64,000 nt of DNA from Cognatiluteimonas weifangensis (GCF_003416885.1 NZ_QVPD01000002.1:303851-367850); one strand, 5' to 3'. Positions 16,987-26,538 are shown, counted from the first letter of the stretch. Notes: a model not told the origin generated them from the sequence alone. Program-made: numbers and translations.

Positions 16987-18867
16987 TCAGCGGCGCACGG
17001 CGGCGAGCAGGGTCTGGAACAGGGTGTCGGCGGTCGCCATCACCTGCGCGGCGGCCTGGTAGGCCTGCTGGAAGCGCAGCATGTCGGCGGCCTCCTCGTC
17101 GAGGTTGACGCCCGACAGCGAATCGCGCTCGGCGCCGATCTGGTCGTGGATGGTCTGCTGCGCCTGCAGCGACAGGTCGGCGTGGTGCGCCTGCCCGCCC
17201 GCCTGCGCGGTGAGCTGCGACAAGCCGGTGGCGACGCTGGTCAGGCCGCCGTCGAGCACCCCCTTCGCGTCGAGCGCGGCCAGCGCGCGTGCGTTGGCGT
17301 TGTCCGAGGAGCGCGGCGGCGTGCGTGCGAGGGTGAAGCTGTCGCCGGCCGCCGGCGTGCCCTCCAGGGTCAGCGACCAGCCGCCCGCGGCGATCGGCGT
17401 GCCCGGTGCGTAGGCGAACGGGCCGGCGCCGTCGATGGTGTAGCTGGTGCTGTCGAGGAACTCGATGGTCGCGCCGGCGAAGGAGGCGAACGCGGTCGTG
17501 TCGGTGATTGCGGTGCCGGCCGCGCGCGCGCTGCCGATGTTGCCGCTGTCGGCAGCGACCTGCAGGGGCGCGGCGGCGGCGATCGCCAGCGGATCGCTGA
17601 CGGCGACCCGCAGGCCGGCCGGCGCACCGGTGGTCGGGCTGACCAGGAAGCGGTCGCCGCTGGCGGCGGCACCGCCGACGACCAGCGACAGCCCGTCGAC
17701 GAGGAAGGGATCGGCAGCGCTGCCGGTGCCGGTCATCGCCACGGTCTCGCCGCTGTCGGCACGGGTCGCGTTCCACGCACTGCCGTCGAAGCGCAGCACG
17801 AGGTCGGTGCCCTGCAGCGCGCCGAGGTCGGCGACGGCGGCGGCCAGGGTCGCGCTGCCGTCGTTGCCGGCGTGCGCGGCGGTGCGCGGCGCGGCGAGGG
17901 CGAACAGCGCCGCGCCGGCGTCGCCGTTGTAGTCCACGCCCGCCGCCTGCTGCGCGTTGAGGCTGCCGGCGAAGGCGATGGCGAGGCGGCCGAGCTCGGC
18001 GCGCGCCGGATCGAGCAGGCTGCCGCGGAATTCGAGCAGGCCGCCGAGTTCGCCGGAGACGCTGCCCGCGCCCAGCGTGACCGCGCCGGCGGGGGTGGCG
18101 AGTGCCAGCTGCAGGCGGTCCGGCCGGTACGGGTCGGCGATGGTCGACAGCGTCTGCGTGCGCTGGCCGAGCACCAGCGCCTGGCCGCCGGCGGTGAACA
18201 CGTTGAGCGCGCCGTCGTCCTGCGCCACCGTGGTCGCGCCGACCAGGCCGGACAGCTGGTCCACGCGCAGTGCGCGCGCATCCAGCAGGTCGGGCGAGGC
18301 GTTGCTGCCGGCAGCGGCGATGTCGCGGTTGAGGTTGGCGATCTCGGTGGCGAGGCGGTTGACGTCGGCCACCGCGCCGGCGATGCGCTGGTCGGTCTCG
18401 TGGTCGAGCTGGGCCAGGCGGCCGTCGAGCGTCTGCCAGCGGTCGGCCAGGCGGGTGGCGGCGGACAGCAGCTGGCTGCGCGCGGTGCGCGAGGTCGGCT
18501 CGGAGGCGACGCCGTCCATCGCGGTGAAGAATTCGGACAACGGCCGGGTGAGCGAGGTCGCGCTGTCGGAGAACAGCGCATCGACGCGGTCGCTCATCGC
18601 CGAGAGCTGCTTCAGCCGGCCCAGTTCGCCGCTGCTGTCGACCTGCCGCGCGAACACCAGTCCGTCGGCCAGGCGTTCGAGGTTCTGCGCATACACGCCC
18701 GCGCCGACGTAGGTCTGGGACGTGCCGCTGCCCGGGCGGGTGGCGAGGTCCACGCGCTGGCGGCTGTAGCCCGGCGTGTTGACGTTGGCGACGTTGTGGC
18801 TGGTGGTCGCCAGCGCGCGCTGGAAGGCGAGCAGCGCCGAGCTTCCGGTGGCGAGCAGGTCGGCCAT
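16987..18867 (-). CDS. flgK: Flagellar hook-associated protein FlgK (HAP1)
   Basis: 626 aa. The N-terminal rod-type motif TTSHNVANVNTPGYSRQRVD and the C-terminal NLDEEAADMLRFQQAYQAAA are unmistakable. The long central region is rich in Ala, Gly, Asp and Thr beta segments. FlgK is the first junction zone between hook and filament, secreted without a cleaved signal. 3 bp separate it from flgJ and 12 bp from flgL, so all three come from the sigma-54 site at 19902-19917. Confidence 0.96.
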   Translation of the reverse strand: MADLLATGSSALLAFQRALATTSHNVANVNTPGYSRQRVDLATRPGSGTSQTYVGAGVYAQNLERLADGLVFARQVDSSGELGRLKQLSAMSDRVDALFSDSATSLTRPLSEFFTAMDGVASEPTSRTARSQLLSAATRLADRWQTLDGRLAQLDHETDQRIAGAVADVNRLATEIANLNRDIAAAGSNASPDLLDARALRVDQLSGLVGATTVAQDDGALNVFTAGGQALVLGQRTQTLSTIADPYRPDRLQLALATPAGAVTLGAGSVSGELGGLLEFRGSLLDPARAELGRLAIAFAGSLNAQQAAGVDYNGDAGAALFALAAPRTAAHAGNDGSATLAAAVADLGALQGTDLVLRFDGSAWNATRADSGETVAMTGTGSAADPFLVDGLSLVVGGAAASGDRFLVSPTTGAPAGLRVAVSDPLAIAAAAPLQVAADSGNIGSARAAGTAITDTTAFASFAGATIEFLDSTSYTIDGAGPFAYAPGTPIAAGGWSLTLEGTPAAGDSFTLARTPPRSSDNANARALAALDAKGVLDGGLTSVATGLSQLTAQAGGQAHHADLSLQAQQTIHDQIGAERDSLSGVNLDEEAADMLRFQQAYQAAAQVMATADTLFQTLLAAVRR

Positions 18868-18870
18868 CGC

Positions 18871-19890
18871 TTATCCCTGGTGGCCCGCACGCGGCGTCGC
18901 CATCGCGACCGAAGCGTCGCCCGGCAACGCGGCCAGCGCGCGGCGGATGGTGGGGCCGTCCGCGATCGCGGCGATCTTGGCGGCGTAGGACGGATCGGTG
19001 GCGTAGCCGGCGTGCTGCAGCGCCTGCGCGAAGCGGCGGGTGTCGCCGGTGTTGCGCGCGGCGGCGTAGCGCGGCCTCGACAGCAGCTGCGCATAGTCGG
19101 CGAAGCTTTCCGCCGGGGAACCATAGGCGCGGAACTCGGCCTGCCGGCCGACGCGCACGCCGTCGACGAATTCGTGGGTGCCGGCGCGCACGCGCTCGCC
19201 GTGCCAGCGGCCGCCGGCCTTGATCCCGAACAGGTTGTGCGAATCGCCGCCGGCCAGGCGCCGGCCCCAGCCGGTTTCCAGCGCGGCCTGGGCGACCAGC
19301 GCCTTCGCCGGCACGCCGAGTTCGGCGGCGGTCTTCTGCGCGTGCGGCCACAGCGAGCGGACGAAGGCCTCGGGCGTGCTGCAGTCCAGCGGCGCGTCCG
19401 GGTCGCAGGCAGGCGCGTCGGCGAGCGGCGGCGGCGCGGGCGGGGCGGCGAAGCCGCCGAGCGAGACCCCGTGGGCGGTGGGCGCGAGCGCCGGCGCAGC
19501 GACGCGCAGGCCCGCCGGCAACGGCAGGCCCGAGGGGGTGGAGGCCGGCGGCAGCGCCATCGTCATCGGTGCCTGCCGCAGCGGCAGGGACGCGGAGGGA
19601 ACGGGCACGGCCGGCGCGGGCGTGGTGCTGCGCTCGAGCTGGCGGGCGATGATCGGCGCCAGCCCCAGGCCGCGGCCGCGGGTGAGCTCCTTGGCCAGCT
19701 GCTGGTCGTACATGTCGCGGTAGGTGCCGTTGTCGCCCAGCAGCGGATCGCCCATCGAGGCGCTGCGCATGGACTGGATCAGCATCCGCGCGAACTGCTC
19801 CTCCAGCCCGCGCGCGGCTTCCTCGATCCGCGCAGGCGGCGTCGCGGTGGTCGGGGCCAGCGGCAGCGGATTGGCGGCGGGGAGGCGCAT
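18871..19890 (-). CDS. flgJ: Flagellar rod cap and peptidoglycan hydrolase FlgJ
   Basis: 339 aa from this start. The N-terminal rod-cap domain (ARGLEEQFARMLIQSMRSAS, GTYRDMYDQQLAKEL) is followed by a Pro/Ala linker (~95-170) and a C-terminal glucosaminidase domain with the presumed catalytic Glu in QAALETGWGRRL, then NLFGIKAGG and FRAYGSPAESFADYAQLL. It opens the peptidoglycan for the rod. The ATG at 19902 lies inside the sigma-54 -12 element; the next in-frame ATG (19890) falls at about +2 of the predicted transcript, so translation would be leaderless or nearly so. Confidence 0.93.
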   Translation of the reverse strand: MRLPAANPLPLAPTTATPPARIEEAARGLEEQFARMLIQSMRSASMGDPLLGDNGTYRDMYDQQLAKELTRGRGLGLAPIIARQLERSTTPAPAVPVPSASLPLRQAPMTMALPPASTPSGLPLPAGLRVAAPALAPTAHGVSLGGFAAPPAPPPLADAPACDPDAPLDCSTPEAFVRSLWPHAQKTAAELGVPAKALVAQAALETGWGRRLAGGDSHNLFGIKAGGRWHGERVRAGTHEFVDGVRVGRQAEFRAYGSPAESFADYAQLLSRPRYAAARNTGDTRRFAQALQHAGYATDPSYAAKIAAIADGPTIRRALAALPGDASVAMATPRAGHQG

Positions 19891-19901
19891 GTCGGGATCC
19901 A

Positions 19902-19917
19902 TGCAAGCGATGTGCCA
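19902..19917 (-). promoter_or_regulatory. Sigma-54 promoter of flgJKL
   Basis: Minus strand TGGCACATCGCTTGCA, exact consensus with correct GG-GC spacing. It predicts a start near 19891, one base from the chosen flgJ ATG. The 114-bp gap to flgI (19891-20004) holds only this site. Confidence 0.85.
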
Positions 19918-20004
19918 CGGGCGGCACGCGGCGGCCGGACGCCTCCCTGCGGTCTGGTTCCTGTCGGTTAACGGCCGGGCACGGAGGTCCTGAAGCGCCC
20001 GGGT

Positions 20005-21111
20005 TCAGATCACCTGCAGTTCGGCGCGCAGCGCGCCGGCCTGCTTGAGCGCCTCCAGGATCGCGACGATGTCGCCCGGCGCCGCGCCCACCGCGTTCAC
20101 CGCGCGCACGATGTCCTCCAGCGAGGTGCCGCCGCGGAACATCACCATGTGGCTGCCGTCGGCGCTGGCGCTGATCTCGGACTGCGGCGCGACCACGGTG
20201 GAACCGCGGCCGAAGGCCTCCGGCTGGCTGATCTGCGCGCTCTCGGCGATGGTGACGGTGAGCGAGCCGTGCGCAACCGCGGCCGGCAACACGGTGACCT
20301 GGCCGCCCATGACCACGGTGCCGGTGCGCGCGTTGACGATGACCTTGGCGGCGGCCGCGCCGGGATCCACTTCCAGCGATTCCAGCGCGGCGAGGAAGCC
20401 GATGCGGTCGCCCGCCGGCGGCGCGACCTCGATGGTGACGCCGTCCAGCGCGCGCGCACGCCCCGGCCCGAAGGCGCGGTCGATCGCGGCCACGATCCGC
20501 GCCGCGGTGGTGAAGTCGGCCTCGTGGAGGTTGAGGGTGACGTTGCCGGTCTGCGCCCCGGGCGGGATCGCCGCCACCGCGCGTTCGACGATCGCACCGT
20601 TGGGGATGCTGCCGCCGTTGGGCGCGTTGACCGAGATCCGCGAGCCGTCGCGGCCGGACGCACCGAAGCCGCCGACGATCAGGTTGCCCTGCGCGATCGC
20701 GTAGACCTGCCCGTCCACGCCCTTGAGCGGCGTCATCAGCAGGGTACCGCCGCGCAGCGAGCCGGCGTTGCCGATCGAGGACACGGTGACGTCGATGCTC
20801 TGGCCGGGCTTGGCGAAGGCCGGCAGCTCGGCGTTGATCGCGACCGCGGCCACGTTCTTGAGCTGCGGGTTGACGCCCGGCGGAATGGTGACGCCGAGCT
20901 GCGCCAGCAGCGACTTCAGGCTCTGCACGGTGAAGGGCGTCTGCGAGGTGCGGTCGCCGCTGCCGTCCAGGCCGACGACGAGACCGTAGCCGACCAGCGG
21001 GTTGCCGCGCACGCCGGCGACCTGGGCGAGGTCCTTGATGCGCTCGGCCTGCGCCGGCGCGAGCGCGCAGGCGAGCAGGGCGGCGGTGGCGATGGAGAGC
21101 AGGCGCTTCAC
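20005..21111 (-). CDS. flgI: Flagellar P-ring protein FlgI
   Basis: 368-aa periplasmic ring subunit that forms the bushing around the rod in peptidoglycan. A clear Sec signal peptide opens the protein ([20 protein letters not shown], cleavage after the last Ala), then the invariant [20 protein letters not shown] and [19 protein letters not shown]. The C-terminus [20 protein letters not shown] is typical. The GTG at 21111 with GAGGTG upstream was preferred over the ATG six codons earlier because it gives a normal signal peptide. It follows flgH by 19 bp. Confidence 0.95.
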   Translation of the reverse strand: MKRLLSIATAALLACALAPAQAERIKDLAQVAGVRGNPLVGYGLVVGLDGSGDRTSQTPFTVQSLKSLLAQLGVTIPPGVNPQLKNVAAVAINAELPAFAKPGQSIDVTVSSIGNAGSLRGGTLLMTPLKGVDGQVYAIAQGNLIVGGFGASGRDGSRISVNAPNGGSIPNGAIVERAVAAIPPGAQTGNVTLNLHEADFTTAARIVAAIDRAFGPGRARALDGVTIEVAPPAGDRIGFLAALESLEVDPGAAAAKVIVNARTGTVVMGGQVTVLPAAVAHGSLTVTIAESAQISQPEAFGRGSTVVAPQSEISASADGSHMVMFRGGTSLEDIVRAVNAVGAAPGDIVAILEALKQAGALRAELQVI

Positions 21112-21130
21112 GGCATCACCTCGAATCACA

Positions 21131-22024
21131 TCAGTAGGGGAACAGCGCGGAATTGAAGAAGCGCCCCAGCCAGCCCATCGCGTTGGAGCGCGCGAGCGTG
21201 CCGCGGCCGCCGTAGACGATCTGCGCGTCGCCGACGCGGTCGGAGGTGATGCGGTTGTCGGGGCCGATGTCGCTCACGCGCACGATGCCCTGGATCTGCA
21301 CCAGCTCGTCGCCCTGGTTCAGGCGCAGCTGCTTGTCGCCGCGCACCAGCAGATTGCCGTTGCCCAGGTCCTGCAGCACGCGCACGGTGATCTGGCCGTG
21401 GAGCTGGTTGCTCTGGGCCGAATCGCCCTTGCCGTCGAAGCTGCGGCTGCCTTCGACCTCGGCCTCCAGCAGGTTCTTGCCGTTCATCGTGACCTGCTGC
21501 CCGAACAGGGTCGGCGCACCCATGCCCAGGCCGCTGTCCTTGGTCACCGAGGTCTTGGCGGCGGTGCGCGCGGCGGTGTTTTCCACCAGCACGATGGTCA
21601 GCAGGTCGCCGACGTTGCGCGCCTTGTTGTCCTCGAACAGGCGCATGCCGCCGCCGCCCGCGTTGGCATAGATGGAACCGCCGCCGGCCGCGGGTGCCGC
21701 CTGGGCGTAGGCCGGGGCGCCGGCGTGACCGGGTGCGGCGTAGCCTGCCGGCGCGTTCGGCGCCGCCGCGTAGTGCGCGGTCGGCGCGAACGGCCGCACG
21801 TCGCCCGACATCCGGCCGACGGAGGCGCAGGCGGAGAGGGCGAGGGCGGCGAGGGCGAAGCAGGAGGCCGACAGGACGCGCCGCGCCGCTGGAATGCCGT
21901 CGTTGCCGCGAAAGCGGGGCTTGCGGCAGCCGAATGGCTGTCCCTCCCGTCCGATCGAGCCGTCCCGGCCGCCGTGGTCCCCCGCGTCGGCGGGGATGGC
22001 AGCCTCGGCGTGGCGCACGTCCAT
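21131..22024 (-). CDS. flgH: Flagellar L-ring lipoprotein FlgH with repeat-expanded N-terminus
   Basis: Outer-membrane L-ring protein, 297 aa from this start, ~60 longer than usual. A lipobox (LALSAC) with its hydrophobic core ([15 protein letters not shown]) is preceded by ~47 extra residues. Mature part: [10 protein letters not shown], a Gly/Ala/Pro linker, [36 protein letters not shown] and the end [14 protein letters not shown]. The N-terminal extension is encoded by two REP-like hairpins (21889-22010). No ATG, GTG or TTG was found between these and the signal core, so the start at 22024 (GAGG 6 nt upstream, adjacent to the flgG stop) is the best available; a non-standard ATT just before the core is possible. 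Confidence 0.88.
   Translation of the reverse strand: MDVRHAEAAIPADAGDHGGRDGSIGREGQPFGCRKPRFRGNDGIPAARRVLSASCFALAALALSACASVGRMSGDVRPFAPTAHYAAAPNAPAGYAAPGHAGAPAYAQAAPAAGGGSIYANAGGGGMRLFEDNKARNVGDLLTIVLVENTAARTAAKTSVTKDSGLGMGAPTLFGQQVTMNGKNLLEAEVEGSRSFDGKGDSAQSNQLHGQITVRVLQDLGNGNLLVRGDKQLRLNQGDELVQIQGIVRVSDIGPDNRITSDRVGDAQIVYGGRGTLARSNAMGWLGRFFNSALFPY
21889..22010. repeat. Pair of REP-like hairpins inside the flgH 5' coding region
   Basis: Two related units: near 21899-21923 (CCGTCGTTGCCGCGAAAGCG plus GGG) and near 21980-22008 (CCGTGGTCCCCCGCGTCGGC plus GGGGATGG). Each has a stem around a 4-nt loop (CCGC-gaaa-GCGG; CCCCGC-gtcg-GCGGGG) and both follow the xanthomonad pattern CCGTCATTCCCGCGAAAGCG. 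They lie in the same orientation ~80 bp apart and stay open in the flgH frame. Confidence 0.7.
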
Positions 22025-22032
22025 CATCGGCC

Positions 22033-22818
22033 TCACAGCGTGTTGTTGAGGAAGCCGAGCATGCCGTCGGTGGTCGAGATCGCCTTCGCGTTGGTTTCGT
22101 ACGCGCGCTGGGTCTCGATCATCGACACCAGTTCCTCGACCACGTTGACGTTGGAGCTTTCCAGCGCGCCCTGCACCAGCACGCCGACGCCGTTCTGTCC
22201 GGGCGCACCGCTCTGCGCGGGGCCGCTGGCGCCGGTCTCGACGTAGAGGTTCTCGCCCTTGGCCTCCAGGCCGGCGGGATTGACGAAGTCCGACAGCGTC
22301 AGCTGGCCGATCTGCACCGCCTCGGCCTGGCCGGACACCTGCACGCTCACGGTGCCGTCGGCACCGATGGTCACGCTCTGCGCGCCCTCGGGCAGCTGCA
22401 GGCCGGGCTGCACCGGGTAGCCGGCGTTGGTGACGACTTCGCCCTGCGCGTTGATCTGGAAACTGCCGTCGCGGGTGTAGGCGGTGCTGCCGTCGGGCAT
22501 CAGCACCTCGAAGAAGCCGCGGCCGTTGATCGCGACGTCGAGCGCGTTGCCGGTCTGGTTGAGGTTGCCCTGGCTGAAATTCTTGGTGGTGGCGACCACG
22601 CGGACGCCGGTGCCGAGCTGCAGGCCGGTCGGCAGCTGGGTCTGTTCGGACGTCGCGCCGCCGGGCTGGCGCACGGTCTGGTAGAGCAGATCCTCGAAGC
22701 TGGCGCGGTCGCGCTTGAAGCCCGCCGTGTTCACGTTCGCGAGGTTGTTGGAGATCACCGACATGCGCGTCTGCTGCGCGTCCAGGCCGGTCTTGGCGAT
22801 CCACAGGGCGGGGTTCAT
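22033..22818 (-). CDS. flgG: Flagellar distal rod protein FlgG
   Basis: 261 aa, the standard length. N-terminal rod motif [20 protein letters not shown], the FlgG-specific [20 protein letters not shown] and the C-terminal [20 protein letters not shown] with NNTL end. GGAGAC precedes the ATG. Export is through the flagellar type III system without a cleaved signal. Together with flgF it follows flgE in the flgB-led operon. Confidence 0.97.
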   Translation of the reverse strand: MNPALWIAKTGLDAQQTRMSVISNNLANVNTAGFKRDRASFEDLLYQTVRQPGGATSEQTQLPTGLQLGTGVRVVATTKNFSQGNLNQTGNALDVAINGRGFFEVLMPDGSTAYTRDGSFQINAQGEVVTNAGYPVQPGLQLPEGAQSVTIGADGTVSVQVSGQAEAVQIGQLTLSDFVNPAGLEAKGENLYVETGASGPAQSGAPGQNGVGVLVQGALESSNVNVVEELVSMIETQRAYETNAKAISTTDGMLGFLNNTL

Positions 22819-22868
22819 GGCGGTCTCCTGGTGATGCTGGGCGGTGCGGCGCGGCGGAGGCGAACGGG

Positions 22869-23615
22869 TCAGCGGGCGGTCAGCAGCGCATTGGCGGAAC
22901 GGGCGTTCTCGTCGGTGGCATGCAAGACGCGTACCTGCATCTCGAAGGCGCGCGCGAGCTGGATCATCGAGACCAGCGCGCCGGTGGCGTCGACGTTGCT
23001 GCCTTCCAGCGCGCCGGTGGTGAGCGAGGTGCCGGCGGCGCGCGGCAATTCGACGCCGGGCGCGGCGCGCATCAGGCCGTCGTCGCCGCGCACCAGGGTG
23101 CGCGTGTCGGCCTGGACGAGCTGCAGGCGCCCGGCTTCGGAAATGGTGGAGGCGGGCTGGCCCTGCGGCACCACCGAGATCGTGCCGTCGCCGCCGATGT
23201 GCAGCGACTGGTAGGGCGGGATCGCCAGCGGCGCGCCGTCGGCGCCCAGTACCGGCAGGCCGGACGCGGTGGTCAGCAGGCCGTTGGGCGTGAGCCTGAG
23301 GTCGCCGGCGCGGGTGTAGGCGGTGCTGCCGTCGCTGGCCTGCACCGCCAGCCAGCGGTCGGCGTGCAGGGCGATGTCGAGCGCGCCCCCCGTCTGTTGC
23401 AGCGCACCGGGCGCGCCGCTGACGCCGAGCACGCGGTGTTCGACCGCGACCCGCGAGGCCAGCCCCGGGCCCGTCACCGGCGCGGCGACGGTGCCGTCCA
23501 GCGTCGCCTGGAAGCCGGTGGTGTCGGCGTTGGCGAGGTTGTGCGACACCGAGGCCTGTGCCTGCAGGTTGGCGCTGGCGCCGGTCATCGCGATGTAGAG
23601 CGCGCGGTCGGTCAT
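22869..23615 (-). CDS. flgF: Flagellar proximal rod protein FlgF
   Basis: 248 aa. Starts [20 protein letters not shown], with [17 protein letters not shown] and [20 protein letters not shown], and ends in the rod-family [20 protein letters not shown]. The ATG at 23615 is chosen because the upstream open frame is the translated REP element (23628-23740). The gap to flgE carries that repeat, while flgG is 50 bp downstream. Confidence 0.94.
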   Translation of the reverse strand: MTDRALYIAMTGASANLQAQASVSHNLANADTTGFQATLDGTVAAPVTGPGLASRVAVEHRVLGVSGAPGALQQTGGALDIALHADRWLAVQASDGSTAYTRAGDLRLTPNGLLTTASGLPVLGADGAPLAIPPYQSLHIGGDGTISVVPQGQPASTISEAGRLQLVQADTRTLVRGDDGLMRAAPGVELPRAAGTSLTTGALEGSNVDATGALVSMIQLARAFEMQVRVLHATDENARSANALLTAR

Positions 23616-23627
23616 GTGTGATCTCTT

Positions 23628-23740
23628 CTCCCTCCCCCGCTTGCGGAGGAGGGTCGGGGTGGGGGTGAGTCGTGCGTGTGCTCGGCGCTGCGCGCCTAGC
23701 GCCCTCACCCCAGCCCTCTCCCGCAAGCGGGAGAGGGAGC
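23628..23740. repeat. REP-like long inverted repeat between flgE and flgF
   Basis: A ~113-bp imperfect palindrome: the left arm begins CTCCCTCCCCCGCTTGCGGA and continues with GGGTCGGGGTGGGGGTGAG; the right arm is CCCTCACCCCAGCCCTCTCC then CGCAAGCGGGAGAGGGAG. It fills the 133-bp gap between two genes of one operon. Same family as 26635-26747. Likely role: mRNA folding or 3'-end protection inside the polycistronic message (inference). Confidence 0.8.
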
Positions 23741-23748
23741 TTTCATGC

Positions 23749-24969
23749 TTAGCGGATGTTGATGACGGTCTGGGTGACCTGGTCCTGGGTCTGGATCATC
23801 TGCGCGTTGGCCTGGAAGTTGCGCTGCGCGGTGATCATGTTCACCAGCTGCGCGGTCAGGTCGACGTTGGACGATTCCAGCGCGCCGCCCTGGATCGCGC
23901 CGAATTCCGAGGTGCCGGCCTGGCCGCGGCGCGGCTGGCCGGATTCGGAGGTTTCCGACCAGCCGTTATCGCCCAGCGGCTGCAGCCCCTGCGGGTTGGC
24001 GAAGTTGGTCATCGCCACCTGGCCCAGCGCGGTCGACACGCCATTGGTGTAGCGCGCCTGCACCACGCCGTCGGCGGTGACGTCGATGCCGGTCAGGCGG
24101 CCGGTGGTGTAGCCGTCCTGGGTCAGCGAGGACAGGCTGAAGGTTTCCCCGTACTGGGTCGAGTTGCCGAGGTCGAGGGTGATGTTCATCGCCGCCGCGC
24201 CGGTGGGCGGCGTGTAGGCGGGCAGCGCGATCTGGCCCGGCGAGGGCGAGGTCAGGGTGCCGGTGTCGGAATACTGCAGGGTCTGCGCGCCGCCGACCGC
24301 GGTACCTTCGATGTAGGTGTAGACCTGCCACTCGTTCGGATTGGCGGTCTTCACGAAGTACAGCGACTGGCTGTGCGCGGCGCCGAGCGAGTCGTACACC
24401 GTCAGCGAGGTGGTGCGGTTGTAGGTGTCGGGATCGCCGGGAGCGAAGGGCGTGAGCGCCGGCGCGGAGGCGTCCGCCGGCAGGTTGCTCTGCACGGTGA
24501 CGGTGGTGGTGGCTTGCGGCGCGGAATCGCCGATCGACAGCTGCAGGTCCGACAGGCGGCCGGTGTCGAAGCCGTTGCCGGCCGCGTTCGGCAGGTAGAC
24601 CTGCAGGCGCTGGCCGGACGCATTGACCACGTAGCCGTCCTTGTCGGCGCCGAAGTTGCCGGCGCGCGAATAGACCATCGCGCCGCCGTCGGACAGGGTG
24701 AAGAAGCCCTGGCCGTTGATCGCCAGGTCGAGGTTCTTGCCGGTGAAGTCGATGTTGCCCTGGCCGAACTGCTGCGCCACCGCCTGCAGGCGCACGCCGG
24801 CGCCGATCGCGTTCTTCGACAGGCCGTAGGCGGAGGCGGCGAACACGTCGCCGAATTCCGCCCGCGACTCCTTGAAGCCGGTGGTGTTGACGTTGGCGAT
24901 GTTGTTGGAGGTGATGTTGAGGTCGGCGGAAGCGGCGTTCATGCCGCTGAGCGAGATGCGAAAACTCAT
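23749..24969 (-). CDS. flgE: Flagellar hook protein FlgE
   Basis: 406 aa hook subunit. N-terminus MSFRISLSGMNAASADLNIT and NNIANVNTTGFKESRAEFGD; the middle contains the FlgE D2 region (FAPGDPDTYNRTTSLTVYDS, SLYFVKTANPNEWQVYTYIE); the end has the usual NVDLTAQLVNMITAQRNFQA plus NAQMIQTQDQ. It polymerises under the FlgD cap. Preceded by flgD (24 bp) with GGAGAG before the ATG. Confidence 0.97.
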   Translation of the reverse strand: MSFRISLSGMNAASADLNITSNNIANVNTTGFKESRAEFGDVFAASAYGLSKNAIGAGVRLQAVAQQFGQGNIDFTGKNLDLAINGQGFFTLSDGGAMVYSRAGNFGADKDGYVVNASGQRLQVYLPNAAGNGFDTGRLSDLQLSIGDSAPQATTTVTVQSNLPADASAPALTPFAPGDPDTYNRTTSLTVYDSLGAAHSQSLYFVKTANPNEWQVYTYIEGTAVGGAQTLQYSDTGTLTSPSPGQIALPAYTPPTGAAAMNITLDLGNSTQYGETFSLSSLTQDGYTTGRLTGIDVTADGVVQARYTNGVSTALGQVAMTNFANPQGLQPLGDNGWSETSESGQPRRGQAGTSEFGAIQGGALESSNVDLTAQLVNMITAQRNFQANAQMIQTQDQVTQTVINIR

Positions 24970-24993
24970 TGCGGGCTCTCCTGGGAAGCGGCG

Positions 24994-25659
24994 TCAGCCG
25001 ATGCGGCGGATGCTCGACAGCGGCACGCTGCCCAGCCCCGCGAGGTTGAGGACGAGGCCGGTGGCCTCGATCGAAACGCTGTCGATGTGGGCGGCCACGC
25101 GCACGTCCAGCGCCTGCGCGTTGTCGCCGGTGCCGGCGATCGCGTGCACGGTGTAGCGGCCGCCGGGTGCGGCCTCGCCGCCGTCGGTGCGGCCGTCCCA
25201 GGCGAAGGGCACGGTGCCGGCGGCGTCGGCGTCCACCGTCATCCGGCGCACGACCTGGCCGCTGCCGTCGACGATTTCGACCTGCAGCGGGCCGGCGGAG
25301 GTGGCGACGATCTCGCCGTTGAGGCCCGTGCCTTCGGCGAGGGTGAGGCTGTCGGCGTCGACCAGTGCGTCGTGGCCGACCAGCGCGGCGGCGCGCAGCG
25401 CCTGGTCGTTCTCCATCACGCTGGCCATCGCCCCCATCGCGCCGTTCATCTCCTCGATCCCCTGCACGGCGGAGAACTGCGCGAGCTGGCCGAGGAACTG
25501 CGAACTGTCGAGCGGCTTGAGCGGATCCTGGTTCTTCAGCTGCTCGCTCATCAGGTGCAGGAAGTCGGCCTGGCCGAGCGAACTGTCGCGCGCGCGCGCC
25601 TGCGCGCCGAGGCCGTAGCCCGCGTAGGGGTTGTCGCTGCTGGCGGGGATCGTGGTCAT
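24994..25659 (-). CDS. flgD: Flagellar hook cap/assembly protein FlgD
   Basis: 221 aa scaffold that caps the growing hook. The conserved N-terminal region LGQADFLHLMSEQLKNQDPL, then SSQFLGQLAQFSAVQGIEEM, is typical; the C-terminal half carries the FlgD Ig-like fold (GGEAAPGGRYTVHAIAG). Located in the usual order between flgC and flgE. Confidence 0.95.
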   Translation of the reverse strand: MTTIPASSDNPYAGYGLGAQARARDSSLGQADFLHLMSEQLKNQDPLKPLDSSQFLGQLAQFSAVQGIEEMNGAMGAMASVMENDQALRAAALVGHDALVDADSLTLAEGTGLNGEIVATSAGPLQVEIVDGSGQVVRRMTVDADAAGTVPFAWDGRTDGGEAAPGGRYTVHAIAGTGDNAQALDVRVAAHIDSVSIEATGLVLNLAGLGSVPLSSIRRIG

Positions 25660-25727
25660 GTCGGTTCCAACGGGCGGTCGGGTGGGGCGGGCGCGGCCCG
25701 CGCGGGGTCATGCCGGGCGGCGACGCA

Positions 25728-26135
25728 TCACTTGCCGAGCATCAGGGTCGCGTTGGCCAGTTCCTTGGCGGTGTTGAGCACCTCCACGTCGGCCTGGTAG
25801 CTGCGCGAGGCGGAGATCATGTCGACCATCTGCGCGACCGGGTCCACGTCGGGCGCGTACACGTAGCCTTGCGCGTCGGCGAGCGGATGGTGGGGTTCGT
25901 AGCGCTTGATCGGCGCAGCGGTGCTCTCGTTGACGGTGCTGACCCGCACGCCCGCGAGCGCGGGGTCGCCGGCGACCGGGGTGGCGGCGAACACGGGCTG
26001 CCGGGCGCGGTACACCGCGTCCGGCGAACCGGCGACGGTGTCGGCGTTGGCCAGGTTGCTGGCCACCGTGCTCAGGCGCACCGACTGCGCGGCCATCGCG
26101 CTGCCGGCGACATCGAAAATCGGAAGGTTGCTCAT
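25728..26135 (-). CDS. flgC: Flagellar proximal rod protein FlgC
   Basis: 135 aa, family size. SAMAAQSVRLSTVASNLANA, then GSPDAVYRARQPVFAA, the FlgC-specific YEPHHPLADAQGYVYAPDVD, and C-terminal EMVDMISASRSYQADVE-type segment (AQMVDMISASRSYQADVEVL). It is 13 bp after flgB; GGAGAC lies upstream of the ATG. Confidence 0.96.
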   Translation of the reverse strand: MSNLPIFDVAGSAMAAQSVRLSTVASNLANADTVAGSPDAVYRARQPVFAATPVAGDPALAGVRVSTVNESTAAPIKRYEPHHPLADAQGYVYAPDVDPVAQMVDMISASRSYQADVEVLNTAKELANATLMLGK

Positions 26136-26148
26136 GCGCGGGTCTCCT

Positions 26149-26538
26149 TCACTGGCCGGTGATCGCGGTCAGCATCGAGCGCACCTTCGACTCGACGAAG
26201 GCGAGCGAGGCGCGGTACTCGAGCGCGGCCTGGGCGAAACCGGCCTTTTCGCGCTCGCCCTCGACGGTGTTGCCGTCGAGGCTGGGCTGGGAAGGCGCGC
26301 GCGCGTAGCGGGCGGCGGCAACGGCGGCGTCGAGCGGGTCGCTGCCGGCGGCGCCCGCGGCCGGCTGCAGCGCGGCGCCGAGCGCGGCGTTGAAGTCGAG
26401 GTCCTGGGCCTTGAACCCGGGCGTGTCGGCGTTGGCGAGGTTGGCCGCGAGCAGCTGCAGCCGCCGCTCGCGCAGCGCCAGCGCGGTCCCGTGGATGCCG
26501 AGGAAGGACTCGGCGCCTGGCTGGATCGGATCGGACAT
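26149..26538 (-). CDS. flgB: Flagellar proximal rod protein FlgB
   Basis: 129 aa. Starts LGIHGTALALRERRLQLLAA and NLANADTPGFKAQDLDFNAA, ending with YRASLAFVESKVRSMLTAIT. First gene of the flgB-flgC-flgD-flgE-flgF-flgG-flgH-flgI series. GGAGG lies ahead of the ATG and a consensus sigma-54 site 33 bp upstream. Confidence 0.95.
   Translation of the reverse strand: MSDPIQPGAESFLGIHGTALALRERRLQLLAANLANADTPGFKAQDLDFNAALGAALQPAAGAAGSDPLDAAVAAARYARAPSQPSLDGNTVEGEREKAGFAQAALEYRASLAFVESKVRSMLTAITGQ

Noticed and set aside
19888..19902. ATG at 19902 as the flgJ start
   Set aside because: It overlaps the -12 element of an exact sigma-54 site and would lie upstream of the transcript start.
15583..19971. 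A very long open frame (over 1400 codons) on the plus strand across flgL, flgK and flgJ
   Set aside because: It is the antisense shadow of three unmistakable flagellar genes in GC-rich DNA; its product is a low-complexity Ala/Arg/Gly/Val chain with no motif or ribosome site.
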